A stretch of 64,000 nt of DNA from Gammaproteobacteria bacterium (lineage in GTDB: Bacteria; Pseudomonadota; Gammaproteobacteria; Competibacterales; Competibacteraceae): contig JACKMZ010000003.1 in assembly GCA_024235135.1 (NCBI GenBank), forward strand, positions 1-64,000, read 5' to 3'. Shown piece after piece: positions 55,034 through 63,795 of the stretch. Each line of letters begins with the position of its first letter. The first letter of the stretch is position 1. The notes beneath the pieces are model-generated. The model saw only the letters and a program-made list of their open reading frames with translations. It did not search any database and had not been told where the DNA came from. The position numbers and the translations under genes were made by a program.

Positions 55034-55369
55034 ATGATGTTGAGAGTGACCATCGTCATTTGCGGCGTCCTGCTGGGTTTGCTGGCGGCGGCCATCGTCG
55101 CCGCCATCGGGCAGGATGGCGTGGTCCACGGCGTGGCCTTGCTGGCGGATCGCCCCTGGGGATTCGCCACCCTGCTCGATCTCAAAGTCGGGCTGCTGTT
55201 CGTGGCGGCTTGGCTGACCGTGATGGAATCCCGTCCACTGTACGCCACGCTGTGGATCGTCGCCTTGTTTGCGCTGGGCAATGTGGTGACCCTGGCCTTT
55301 CTGCTCTGTCGGACCCGTAGCGTGGCGCGTTTTTCGGAGCTGTTTCTGCCCTCCCGTCCGGGCGATTAG
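55034..55369 (+). CDS. DUF1475-like small membrane protein
   Basis: A 111-residue protein with three hydrophobic helices ('VTIVICGVLLGLLAAAIVAAI', 'GLLFVAAWLTVM', 'LWIVALFALGNVVTLAFLL'). The 'PWGFATLLDLKVGLLFVAAW' pattern matches DUF1475 proteins, whose function is unknown. GAGG just before ATG 55034 supports this start; a frame to 54953 overlaps the Sel1 gene. It is 55 bp downstream of the Sel1 gene on the same strand and converges with trpB2. Confidence 0.72.
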   Translation: MMLRVTIVICGVLLGLLAAAIVAAIGQDGVVHGVALLADRPWGFATLLDLKVGLLFVAAWLTVMESRPLYATLWIVALFALGNVVTLAFLLCRTRSVARFSELFLPSRPGD

Positions 55370-55385
55370 TCGTTGCGGTCCCTAT

Positions 55386-56753
55386 TCAGGCGGCGGTAAC
55401 CGAGGGTAGTCCGGCCAGTGCCATGGCGAGTTCCGCTTCGTCGTAGGTCTGATCGCTCAGTTTGCCGGCCAGAAAATCCATGTACGCTTGCATGTCGAAA
55501 TGCCCGTGACCGGAAAGATTGAACAGGATCGACCGGCTGACGCCTTCTTCCTTGCAGCGCAAGGCTTCGTCGATGGCCCCGCGCACCGCGTGATTGGCCT
55601 CCGGCGCGGGCACGATCCCTTCCGCGCGGGCGAATTGCATGCCCGCCTCGAAACAATCCAGTTGCTGATAAGCGCGGGCGTCGATCAAACCCAGTTCCTT
55701 GATATGGCTGATCAAGGGGGCCATGCCGTGATAACGCAGGCCGCCGGCATGGAAACCGGGGGGTGTGAAGGTCGAACCCAAGGTATGCATCTTGGTCAGC
55801 GGCGTGAGGTGCGCGGTGTCGCCGAAATCATAGGCGTAAGGCCCACGAGTCAGCGTCGGGCAGGCGGCGGGCTCGACGGCGAGGACTCGAACCTGGCGGC
55901 CACCGCGCAGTTGTTCGCCTAGAAACGGGAAAACGATGCCGGCGAAATTCGAACCGCCGCCGGTGCAAGCGACGATGACGTCCGGGTAATCGTCGGCCTG
56001 ATCCATCTGCGCCTGGGCCTCCAGCCCGATCACGGTCTGGTGCAGCAGCACGTGGTTGAGCACCGAACCCAACGCGTATTTGGTGTCGGCCCGTTGCGCC
56101 GCAAGCTCCACCGCCTCGGAAATGGCGATGCCCAGGCTCCCCGGATGATCGGCCCGCTGCGCGAGAATCGCCCGGCCTGACTCGGTGAGTTCGGAAGGGG
56201 AGGGGATGCATTGGGCGCCGTAGGTTTCCATCAAAGCCCGTCGGTAGGGTTTTTGTTGATAGGAGACACGGACCATGAACACCTGAATCGAGATATCGAA
56301 AAGGGTGCCGGCGAAGGCCAGCGCCGAACCCCACTGACCGGCCCCGGTTTCGGTCGTGATGTGCCGGATGCCGGCTTCCTTGTTGTAAAAGGCCTGGGCT
56401 ACCGCGGTATTGGGTTTATGGCTACCCGCCGGACTGACGCCTTCGTATTTGTAATAAATCCGCGCCGGGGTCTGGAGGACGCGTTCCAGGCGTCTGGCCC
56501 GGTACAAAGGGGAAGGCCGCCACTGCCGGTAGATGTCGCGCACCGGTCGGGGGATCTCGATTTCCCGTTCCGTGGATACCTCCTGCTCGATCAGCGACAG
56601 GGGAAACAAAGGTAGCAGATCGTCCGGGGTGATCGGTTGTTGAGTCGCCGGATGCAAAACCGGTGGCAAGGGCTCGGGCAGATCCGCCGCCAGGTTGTAC
56701 CAGGATTTCGGGGCCTGGCTTTCGTCGAGCAGATATTTAACGGTATCAGACAT
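55386..56753 (-). CDS. TrpB2-type tryptophan synthase beta-like enzyme
   Basis: A 455-residue PLP enzyme of the TrpB2 branch, longer than ordinary TrpB (~400). 'RPSPLYRARRLE', the PLP lysine Lys113 in 'SPAGSHKPNTA', 'TETGAGQWGSALA' and 'VACTGGGSNFAG' are intact. TrpB2 enzymes make tryptophan from serine and indole without needing a TrpA partner, so they are regarded as indole-salvage enzymes. No trpA or other trp genes are adjacent. GAGGATAAGCC precedes ATG 56753. Confidence 0.88.
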   Translation of the reverse strand: MSDTVKYLLDESQAPKSWYNLAADLPEPLPPVLHPATQQPITPDDLLPLFPLSLIEQEVSTEREIEIPRPVRDIYRQWRPSPLYRARRLERVLQTPARIYYKYEGVSPAGSHKPNTAVAQAFYNKEAGIRHITTETGAGQWGSALAFAGTLFDISIQVFMVRVSYQQKPYRRALMETYGAQCIPSPSELTESGRAILAQRADHPGSLGIAISEAVELAAQRADTKYALGSVLNHVLLHQTVIGLEAQAQMDQADDYPDVIVACTGGGSNFAGIVFPFLGEQLRGGRQVRVLAVEPAACPTLTRGPYAYDFGDTAHLTPLTKMHTLGSTFTPPGFHAGGLRYHGMAPLISHIKELGLIDARAYQQLDCFEAGMQFARAEGIVPAPEANHAVRGAIDEALRCKEEGVSRSILFNLSGHGHFDMQAYMDFLAGKLSDQTYDEAELAMALAGLPSVTAA

Positions 56754-56825
56754 GGCTTATCCTCGCTGCGGGCCGACCCGCCGCCGAACGCTCGTGGGGT
56801 GGCGGCCCGGCCTTCGTCGAATTAG

Positions 56826-57704
56826 TTAGAGCTCTTCGTTCTCCAAAGCCGTTTTGATTGCCTCAAAGCGGTTTTCCTCCGCGGGATCGGGGCTGGGGTA
56901 ATGCAGATCCAGTTGCTTGAGGCTTTTTACGATCAGGTCCGCCACATGAATGCGCATCGCGGGTTTATCGTCCGCCGGTATGGCGTACCAGGGAGCCCAA
57001 GGTTTCGATGTCGCGTTCAGCGCCTCCTGATAGGCTTTCATATAAGCGTCCCAGTACTGCCTTTCCTTTACGTCGGACATGGAAAATTTCCAGTTCTTGT
57101 CCGGCTCTTCCAGCCGGTCGAGGAAACGCTTGCGCTGTTCCTCTTTCGATACATTGAGCCAGAATTTGAGAATGACGGTGCCGTTTCGGGCCAAATGCTT
57201 CTCGTGGTCGGCAATGGATTCGTAACGCTCGTCCCAGAACTTCTTGGTGTCGAATTTGTACGGGAGTTGCTGATTTTCGAGTAATTCCCGATGCACCCGC
57301 ACGACCAGCACCTCCTCGTAATAGCTCCGGTTGAAAATGCCGATCCGTCCCCGTTCCGGTAGCCGGCAGGCGGTGCGCCACAGGAAATCGTGATCCCGCT
57401 CCTCGTTGGAGGGTTGTTTGAAGGAATAAACCTGGCAACCCGCGGGATTGATGCCGCGCATGACGGCGCGTATGGTGCTGTCCTTGCCCGCCGCGTCCAT
57501 TGCCTGGAATACCAGCAACAGCGCATAACGATCCTGTGCATACAGCACGCGTTGCCAACTATCGAGTTCCTCGATGATCCCCTTTAGGCGCTGCTTGTAT
57601 TCTTTCTTGCTCGGGGGCGGGCCGTCCGATTGGGTCGGCGTTTTGCGATGGCGAAAGGAACCGTCGCTGGGAACCAGAAAAGGACTGGATACGGCTTTGA
57701 ACAT
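56826..57704 (-). CDS. Polyphosphate kinase 2 family protein
   Basis: A 292-residue P-loop enzyme. Walker A 'AMDAAGKDS' (68-76), the lid-type 'RGINPAGCQVYSFKQPS' and Walker B-like 'GIFNRSYYEEVL' with 'WLNVSKEEQRKRFLDRL' identify PPK2. It transfers phosphate between polyphosphate and nucleotides. The length and wording fit the class III/AMP-or-ADP-phosphorylating group, but the class should be checked by phylogeny. GGGGGAAATCTC precedes ATG 57704. The frame is open to 57896, but those residues do not match the family. Confidence 0.88.
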   Translation of the reverse strand: MFKAVSSPFLVPSDGSFRHRKTPTQSDGPPPSKKEYKQRLKGIIEELDSWQRVLYAQDRYALLLVFQAMDAAGKDSTIRAVMRGINPAGCQVYSFKQPSNEERDHDFLWRTACRLPERGRIGIFNRSYYEEVLVVRVHRELLENQQLPYKFDTKKFWDERYESIADHEKHLARNGTVILKFWLNVSKEEQRKRFLDRLEEPDKNWKFSMSDVKERQYWDAYMKAYQEALNATSKPWAPWYAIPADDKPAMRIHVADLIVKSLKQLDLHYPSPDPAEENRFEAIKTALENEEL

Positions 57705-57896
57705 GAGATTTCCCCCGGCCAGATGGCGGTAAAAATGGAGCGTTCGGTGAGGCGCCGATTGACGGACGCACGGGCGGCGCCCTTTTTGTTCAGGATAGCA
57801 GTCAGGCGGGTTTTGCAGAAGCGACCGGCTCGGGCGGGTCTGGAATTCGGTAAGGGCTGGCCGCTCACCGGCGGGATCGTTCAGCCCTCCGGACAA

Positions 57897-58625
57897 TCAA
57901 TATTTCAGTTTCGCCAAGCCACTCATCAACAGGTCGTCGGTCTGGGCCTGCTCGAATTGCTTACGATGGTTATCGGGTACGGTGAGATAAAAACCGATCT
58001 GAGTCAGATTGCCGCGCGCCGCCTCGCAGCCGTGACTCAAGCCCAGGCGCACAGCCACCTGGTTTTTTTGCAAATGATGGAACGCGAAATGACTCAAACT
58101 CTCTTCGCCAATGTAAAAGTCGCAACCGCCGTCGGTGGCCTGAAGCAACTCGGCCAGATTTTCCGGTGTCTTGTCGTGCAGCGCGGCGGCGATCACGCTA
58201 TCGTTCGACAGGGCCTGAAATATTTCCCGCTCGTCGAACAAGTCGGTGAGTTTGACTGCCTTGCCGGTGCGCATGTCGATGGTTTTGTAATAGACGTTAT
58301 TCCAGGGATGCGCCGCTCCTTCGGCATAGCCTTCCGATTCGCCTTGATAGGAAATATAGGGTCCGACAATCGAGAGGATTTTCCCGGAAAACGTGCTTTT
58401 TGCGTTATCCCATTGTTGTTCGGCGTAGATGGCCGTCGAACCGGCTATCGCGTAATCGCGGCTCCATACGACATCCCAAAGATCGGGATCATCGGTGGTG
58501 TGGGACTTGGCGAAATATACGGTCGATGCGGGCCGGGTCATCTTGACGACCGCCGGATCGGCCCATGCTGTCATCGCAAAGCACAATGTCACGATGCCGG
58601 ACGTCTTGCACAATTTCGATCTCAT
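57897..58625 (-). CDS. Exported protein, DUF3298/RsiV-like
   Basis: A 242-residue protein with a cleavable signal peptide ('GIVTLCFAMTAWA'). The mature part contains 'YAEGAAHPWNNVYYKTIDMRTGKAVKLTDLF', where the GGAHP-like motif and 'TGK...LTDLF' resemble the DUF3298/RsiV lysozyme-binding-like fold. Two cysteines (in 'GGCDFY' and 'HGCEAA') could form a disulfide. It is likely periplasmic with unknown role. ATG 58625; 192 bp separate it from ppk2 in the same direction. Confidence 0.6.
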   Translation of the reverse strand: MRSKLCKTSGIVTLCFAMTAWADPAVVKMTRPASTVYFAKSHTTDDPDLWDVVWSRDYAIAGSTAIYAEQQWDNAKSTFSGKILSIVGPYISYQGESEGYAEGAAHPWNNVYYKTIDMRTGKAVKLTDLFDEREIFQALSNDSVIAAALHDKTPENLAELLQATDGGCDFYIGEESLSHFAFHHLQKNQVAVRLGLSHGCEAARGNLTQIGFYLTVPDNHRKQFEQAQTDDLLMSGLAKLKY

Positions 58626-58738
58626 GGGTTTGTCCTGCAGTTGGGTTTTTCTCGCGTTTGACAGGGTCAAGCGTAGCACGAGCCGTCGGAGTCTTCGGCT
58701 ACTGGCGCCGTGACAGTCACCCGAATCACGCCAGGGCT

Positions 58739-58766
58739 TTGCCGAATCCTAGCCGATTGATACAAT
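58739..58766 (+). promoter_or_regulatory. Candidate sigma-70 promoter of the ccm operon
   Basis: TTGCCG (58739-58744) and TACAAT (58761-58766) are 16 bp apart, about 100 bp before ccmD. It is the best hexamer pair in the divergent gap between the DUF3298-like gene and ccmD. Confidence 0.4.
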
Positions 58767-58869
58767 TTAACGCTTCCATAACGCCCGATTAAGGGCCTCA
58801 GGAACACAGCCGGCCTGTCTTGGTCCAACGGCGAGTGTTCGCCATTGATCCGCATACGCACTCGTACGC

Positions 58870-59058
58870 ATGGGTTTTTCCAGTTGGTCTGATTTTTTCC
58901 ACATGGGCGGTTACGCCTTTTATGTGTGGGCATCCTACGGGTTGACACTGGCCGTTCTAGGCGGCTTGTTGGTCGCCATCGCCCGTCGCCATCGCCAGTT
59001 GCAAGCCGATCTGGAAAGGCGCACCCGTCGCGAGCAGCGTTCACGAGACCCATCATGA
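58870..59058 (+). CDS. ccmD: Heme exporter protein CcmD
   Basis: A 62-residue single-helix protein: 'FFHMGGYAFYVWASYGLTL' then a membrane helix and a basic tail ('RRHRQLQADLERRTRRE'). This is the CcmD pattern (MGGYA-YVW). It helps release holo-CcmE from the CcmABC complex. It is the first gene of the cluster here; no ccmC precedes it. Its stop overlaps the ccmE start as ATGA. Confidence 0.9.
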   Translation: MGFSSWSDFFHMGGYAFYVWASYGLTLAVLGGLLVAIARRHRQLQADLERRTRREQRSRDPS

Positions 59059-59519
59059 ATCGCGTCCGTCGTAAACGTTTGACCTTCGTACTCCTCGTGG
59101 TGTTTGGCATGGGTATCGCGGTCAGCCTGACCCTGTACGCACTCCAGCAAAACATCAACCTGTTTTTTTCGCCGAGCCAGATCGTCGCCGGCGAAGCCCC
59201 GCACGATCGCAGTATCCGCGTCGGAGGCTTGGTCGTGAAGGGCAGCGTCAAGCGAGAGCCCGACAGTTTGGGCGTGGAGTTCACGCTAACCGACACCGCG
59301 CAACAGATCCGCGTGCGCTACGAAGGCATATTGCCGGACCTGTTCCGTGAAGGTCAGGGCATCGTGGCGCGTGGCGAGTTGAACGCGGATGGGACAATCC
59401 GCGCCGAGGAAGTGCTGGCCAAGCACGACGAGAAATACATGCCGCCCGAGGTGGCCGACAGCCTGAAGCAGGCCGGCCTGTGGCAGCATGCCCAGCCACC
59501 TAAACAAGCTATTCAATAG
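59055..59519 (+). CDS. ccmE: Cytochrome c maturation heme chaperone CcmE
   Basis: A 154-residue periplasmic heme chaperone anchored by one N-terminal helix ('FVLLVVFGMGIAVSLTLYAL'). The beta-barrel core carries 'RVGGLVVKGSV', and the heme-binding LAKHDEKYMP element is intact (covalent His124, axial Tyr128). It receives heme from CcmABCD and passes it to CcmF. ATG 59055 overlaps the ccmD stop. Confidence 0.95.
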   Translation: MNRVRRKRLTFVLLVVFGMGIAVSLTLYALQQNINLFFSPSQIVAGEAPHDRSIRVGGLVVKGSVKREPDSLGVEFTLTDTAQQIRVRYEGILPDLFREGQGIVARGELNADGTIRAEEVLAKHDEKYMPPEVADSLKQAGLWQHAQPPKQAIQ

Positions 59520-59530
59520 GATCTACCGTC

Positions 59531-61513
59531 ATGTTGCCTGAACTTGGTCATTTGGCCCTGATGCTGGCCCTGGCGCTGGCTCTGTTGCTGGCCACGCTTC
59601 CACTGGCCGGCGCAACGATGGGCGAACCCCGTTTGATGGCGGTCGCGCGCCCGGCGGCGGCTGGCCAGTTCGCGTTTTTGTTGCTGAGCTTTCTGTGCCT
59701 GGTCTTTTCCTTCGTCAACAATGATTTCTCGGTCGCTTACGTGGCCCAGAACTCCAATTCGCAACTGCCGATCTGGTATCGCTGCTCGGCGGTCTGGGGA
59801 GGCCACGAAGGTTCGCTGTTGCTGTGGGCGCTGATTCTCGGTGGCTGGACCGTGGCGGTCGCGGCTTTCAGCCGTAATCTGCCGCGCGATCTGGTGGCTC
59901 GGGTATTGAGCGTGATGGGCATCATCAGCGTGGGTTTTCTGCTGTTTTTGTTGTTGACCTCCAATCCCTTCGAACGGTTGCTACCCGATTTCCCGCCGGA
60001 TGGGCGCGATCTCAATCCTTTGCTGCAGGACTTCGGGTTGATCGTTCATCCGCCCATGCTGTACATGGGCTATGTCGGTTTTTCCGTGGCCTTCGCTTTC
60101 GTGGTAGCCGCCTTGCTCAGCGGTCGGTTGGACAGCGCCTGGGCGCGCTGGTCGCGGCCTTGGACGACGGTGGCCTGGTGTTTTCTCACCGTCGGCATCG
60201 CCTTGGGCAGTTGGTGGGCCTATTACGAGCTGGGTTGGGGCGGCTGGTGGTTCTGGGACCCGGTGGAAAACGCCTCGTTCATGCCCTGGCTGGTCGGCAC
60301 GGCCTTGATTCATTCGCTGGCGGCCACCGAAAAGCGTGGCGTGTTGCGGGCCTGGACGGTGTTGCTGGCCATCGCGGCCTTTTCCCTCAGCCTGCTCGGT
60401 ACGTTCCTGGTCCGTTCCGGTGTCCTGACCTCCGTTCACGCTTTCGCCAGCGATCCGACCCGCGGCTTGTTCATCCTCGGTCTGTTGACGACGATCACGG
60501 GCGGCGCGCTGATCCTGCTGGTGGTGCGGGCCCACGCCGTGCGCGGCGAAAGCCGCTTCGATGCGGTTTCCCGCGAGACCGCCCTGCTGGGCAACAATCT
60601 GCTTTTGGTGGGGGCCTGCGGCGTCGTTTTCACCGGCACGCTGTTTCCCTTGCTGGTGGATGTCTTGCACCTGGGCAAAATCTCGGTGGGTCCTCCTTAT
60701 TTCAATACCTTGTTCGCTCCGCTGGCCTTGGCGCTGATGATGGTGTTGGGCGTCGGCCCGTTGTTGCGTTGGAAACACGATGATCTGGCGCGTCTGCGCC
60801 AACCCCTGCAACGTTACGCCATCGCCAGCGTCGCGCTCGGTATCGTTTTGCCCGTGTTGGTGACCTGGGAATTCCACCTCTGGGTGATGCTGGCCCTGAG
60901 CCTGGTATTCTGGGTACTGTTCACGGAGATCCACGACGTATCCTCGCGTCTGGCCAACAAACCGTCGCGTTGGAAGGCTCTGTTCAGATTGCCGCGCGCC
61001 TATCAGGGCATGGTGCTGGCCCATGTGGGTCTGGCGGTGTCCGTCACCGGCGTCGCGCTGACCAGCGCCTACAGCGTGGAACGCGACGTGCGCATGCAGG
61101 TGAACGAAACCGTGCAGGTCGGTCCCTACGGCTTCCGCCTGGTCAATCTGCGGGACGTGGCTGGCCCGAACTATCACGCGACGCGCGCCAGAATCGAAGT
61201 GCTGGATGACGATGGCGACGTGCGCGCCTTGCTGGCGCCGGAGAAACGGCTGTATACGGTGCAGCAGATGCCGATGACGGAAGTGGCGATTCAGCCGGGA
61301 CTGACGCGCGATCTTTATCTGGCCCTGGGTGAACCGGTGGGCGATGACGCCTGGGCGGTGCGCATTCATTACAAGCCGTTCGTACGCTGGATGTGGCTGG
61401 GCGCCATATTGATGGCGCTGGGCGGTCTGCTGGCCATCGCCGATCCCCGTTATCGCCTGGCGCGGCGACGGGCTGCGCCGCCGGTGGGAGAGAGCGATGT
61501 CGTCAAAGCGTAA
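59531..61513 (+). CDS. ccmF: Heme lyase subunit CcmF
   Basis: A 660-residue polytopic membrane protein with about fifteen helices. The WWD domain ('GWGGWWFWDPVENASFMPW') and flanking His-containing loops such as 'HPPMLYMGYVGFSVAFA' are intact. It attaches heme to apocytochrome c together with CcmH and CcmI. Length is normal. A long open frame on the opposite strand (59981-61792) is only an antisense shadow. Its end overlaps ccmG by 17 bp. Confidence 0.95.
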   Translation: MLPELGHLALMLALALALLLATLPLAGATMGEPRLMAVARPAAAGQFAFLLLSFLCLVFSFVNNDFSVAYVAQNSNSQLPIWYRCSAVWGGHEGSLLLWALILGGWTVAVAAFSRNLPRDLVARVLSVMGIISVGFLLFLLLTSNPFERLLPDFPPDGRDLNPLLQDFGLIVHPPMLYMGYVGFSVAFAFVVAALLSGRLDSAWARWSRPWTTVAWCFLTVGIALGSWWAYYELGWGGWWFWDPVENASFMPWLVGTALIHSLAATEKRGVLRAWTVLLAIAAFSLSLLGTFLVRSGVLTSVHAFASDPTRGLFILGLLTTITGGALILLVVRAHAVRGESRFDAVSRETALLGNNLLLVGACGVVFTGTLFPLLVDVLHLGKISVGPPYFNTLFAPLALALMMVLGVGPLLRWKHDDLARLRQPLQRYAIASVALGIVLPVLVTWEFHLWVMLALSLVFWVLFTEIHDVSSRLANKPSRWKALFRLPRAYQGMVLAHVGLAVSVTGVALTSAYSVERDVRMQVNETVQVGPYGFRLVNLRDVAGPNYHATRARIEVLDDDGDVRALLAPEKRLYTVQQMPMTEVAIQPGLTRDLYLALGEPVGDDAWAVRIHYKPFVRWMWLGAILMALGGLLAIADPRYRLARRRAAPPVGESDVVKA

Positions 61514-62048
61514 ACTGGCGTTGCTGCTGGCCTTGCCGCTGGTCGGTTTCGCGCTGCTCCTGGGATTCCTGTGGAACGGCCTGGGCGAAGACCCCACCCT
61601 GTTGCCTTCCGTGCTGGTCGACCATCCCCTGCCCGAGTTCAAGGCCGCGACCCTGGCCGATCCGCAACGGACCGTGGAGCCGAAGGATTTACGCGGAAAC
61701 ATCGCCTTGCTGAATGTCTGGGCGACCTGGTGCCCGACCTGCGAGGCGGAACACCAGATGCTGAGAAAGCTGGCTGGCGAGGGCGTGATCATCTACGGGC
61801 TGAACTACAAGGATCAGCGGGAACTGGCCCTGCGCTGGCTGACTGCATTGGGCAATCCCTATCGGTTCGTGATCGACGACAGCGCCGGCCAGATCGGTAT
61901 CGATCTCGGCGTATACGGAGCGCCTGAAACGTTCCTGCTGGACGGCAAGGGCGTGATTCGCTACCGGCACGTCGGTGCGCTGGACGACGAAGTGTGGCGG
62001 CAGGAATTCCTGCCCCGTATCGGACTATTGAAGGGAAAAAGCGGATGA
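61497..62048 (+). CDS. ccmG: Thiol:disulfide oxidoreductase CcmG/DsbE
   Basis: A 183-residue membrane-anchored thioredoxin-like protein. It has one N-terminal helix and the active site WCPTC (Cys79, Cys82), followed by 'GVYGAPETFLLDG' with the cis-Pro of the family. It reduces the CxxCH cysteines of apocytochrome c, working with CcmH. GGGAG precedes ATG 61497; the stop overlaps ccmH as ATGA. Confidence 0.94.
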   Translation: MSSKRKLALLLALPLVGFALLLGFLWNGLGEDPTLLPSVLVDHPLPEFKAATLADPQRTVEPKDLRGNIALLNVWATWCPTCEAEHQMLRKLAGEGVIIYGLNYKDQRELALRWLTALGNPYRFVIDDSAGQIGIDLGVYGAPETFLLDGKGVIRYRHVGALDDEVWRQEFLPRIGLLKGKSG

Positions 62049-62509
62049 AAGCGGCCTGGTTGATATGGCTGGTTTTTCTGAGCACGAGCGCCTGGGCCGC
62101 CATCGACGCCTATCAGTTCGACAATCCTCAACAGGAACAACAGTTTCGCCAGTTGACCGAGGAGTTGCGTTGCCCCAAATGCCAGAATCAGAACATCGCC
62201 GATTCCAATGCGCCTTTGTCTCACGACCTGCGGCAACGGGTCTACGAAATGGTTAAGCAAGGCCATCCCCGGCAGGACATCATCGATTTCATGGTGGCCC
62301 GCTATGGAGATTTCGTCACCTACCGGCCGCCCGTGAAGCCGATCACCTGGGTGCTGTGGTTCGGCCCCTTCACCGTCATGGCGCTGGTCGCCCTGAGCTT
62401 GTTCATCTGGCTGCGGCGGCGTGAGCCGCGTGTCGAGTCGGCACTGAGCGAGGCGGACCGCGAACGGTTGGGACAGTTGCTGCACAAGACTCCCGAGGAT
62501 CGTCGATGA
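62045..62509 (+). CDS. ccmH: Cytochrome c maturation protein CcmH
   Basis: A 154-residue protein with a signal peptide ('LIWLVFLSTSAWA'), a periplasmic domain with the redox motif LRCPKCQNQ (Cys43, Cys46), and one C-terminal helix ('WFGPFTVMALVALSLFIWL'). It forms part of the heme lyase complex and resolves the apocytochrome disulfide. Length is that of the short CcmH, with the TPR part encoded separately as ccmI. Confidence 0.94.
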   Translation: MKAAWLIWLVFLSTSAWAAIDAYQFDNPQQEQQFRQLTEELRCPKCQNQNIADSNAPLSHDLRQRVYEMVKQGHPRQDIIDFMVARYGDFVTYRPPVKPITWVLWFGPFTVMALVALSLFIWLRRREPRVESALSEADRERLGQLLHKTPEDRR

Positions 62510-63795
62510 TTACTTTCTGGCTGATCGCCCTGGCGATGGTGTCCGTCGCGGTGGCGTTCGTTCTGATTCCTTTGCGGTATAACCGCCCGGCTCGCGAAGT
62601 TTCGCGCGATGGCGTCAATGCCGACATCTTCCGGGAACGCCTGGCGGAACTCGACAGGGAACGCGATGAAGGCCGTCTGGACGAGGCCAGCCATACCGCG
62701 CTGCGCCAGGAACTGGAGCGCACGCTGCTGGTGGACGTTCCGCCCGTTCGGGGGAGCGAGGCGCATGTGCATCCCCGTTTGGTCTATTGGGCCAGCCGCG
62801 CGGCGCTGGTCGTGCCCGCGCTGATGCTGATGATTTATTACGGCACGTCCTACCGCGATGGGGCGGGGGATTGGATCGACCTGCAGGATCGCCTGGGCGG
62901 TATAGTCGATCTATTCCTGGACGAGCCGACGGCGTTTCCCGCCGAGGCCGAAAAGGACCTGCCCGATTTCACGCGGGTATTGCAGGCCAAGGTCGCCCGC
63001 GAGGGGATGGACAATCCTGTTGATCTGTATTTGTTGGGCCGCAGCTACATGGAACTGGGTTATCTGGATGGCGCGCTGCAAATGCTGTCCCGCGCCCATG
63101 CGCTCGATTCTCAACAGCCCGACATCATGCTAGCTTTCGCGCAAGCTCAGGTGATGGCCAATCAGGGTCGTTTGGATGACAACAGCGACCGGCTCCTGCA
63201 ACGGGTCCTGGCCCTCGCGCCGGATCATCAAGGCGCCTTGATGCTGCTCGGTTTCGCGGCGATGAACGCCGGCCAATACCAGCGCACCATCGATGCCTGG
63301 CAACAACTGCTGGCAAAGCGCGATCCCGATAGCGAAGGCGCCCAGGTGTTGCGTAACGGCATCGATCATGCGCGCAAGCTGCTGGCGGATCAGCGGAAAA
63401 CCGCCGAACAGCCGGAAACGACGGCCGCCGCCCCGGCCGAGAGCAGTCCCCGTCTGGCGGTGACGGTCGATCTGTCTCCCGATTTGCGGGAAAAACTCTC
63501 GCCGGAAGACACCCTGTTCATCTTCGCCAAGGCGGCCCAGGGGCCGCCCATGCCGCTGGCGGCCGTTCGTCAGCCGGTGCGGGATTTTCCCGTGGAAGTC
63601 ACGCTGGATGACAGCCAGGCCATGATGCCGACGCTAAAACTATCGAACTTCCAGGAAGTCGTCGTTGGCGCGCGCATATCGAAGGCGGGCGAGGTGGCGG
63701 CCAAGAGCGGCGATCTGCAGGGATCGTCGGACCCGCTCAAGCTGGACGGCGGTACGCAGAAAGTGGCGCTGATGATCGACAAGGTCGTTCCGTGA
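62506..63795 (+). CDS. ccmI: Cytochrome c maturation protein CcmI (TPR apocytochrome chaperone)
   Basis: A 429-residue protein. An N-terminal membrane hairpin ('FWLIALAMVSVAVAFVLIPL' and 'AALVVPALMLMIYYG') is followed by a TPR domain ('YLLGRSYMELGYLDGALQML') and a C-terminal periplasmic beta domain ('LFIFAKAAQGPPMPLAAVR'). It binds the C-terminus of apocytochromes and presents them to CcmFH. The ATGA overlaps on both sides show tight coupling with ccmH and the following ccmA. Confidence 0.92.
   Translation: MITFWLIALAMVSVAVAFVLIPLRYNRPAREVSRDGVNADIFRERLAELDRERDEGRLDEASHTALRQELERTLLVDVPPVRGSEAHVHPRLVYWASRAALVVPALMLMIYYGTSYRDGAGDWIDLQDRLGGIVDLFLDEPTAFPAEAEKDLPDFTRVLQAKVAREGMDNPVDLYLLGRSYMELGYLDGALQMLSRAHALDSQQPDIMLAFAQAQVMANQGRLDDNSDRLLQRVLALAPDHQGALMLLGFAAMNAGQYQRTIDAWQQLLAKRDPDSEGAQVLRNGIDHARKLLADQRKTAEQPETTAAAPAESSPRLAVTVDLSPDLREKLSPEDTLFIFAKAAQGPPMPLAAVRQPVRDFPVEVTLDDSQAMMPTLKLSNFQEVVVGARISKAGEVAAKSGDLQGSSDPLKLDGGTQKVALMIDKVVP

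Noticed and set aside
59981..61792. A 603-residue open frame on the minus strand across ccmF and ccmG
   Set aside because: It is antisense to two well-supported ccm genes, is rich in Gln, His and Arg as expected of the opposite strand of GC-rich coding sequence, and matches no family.
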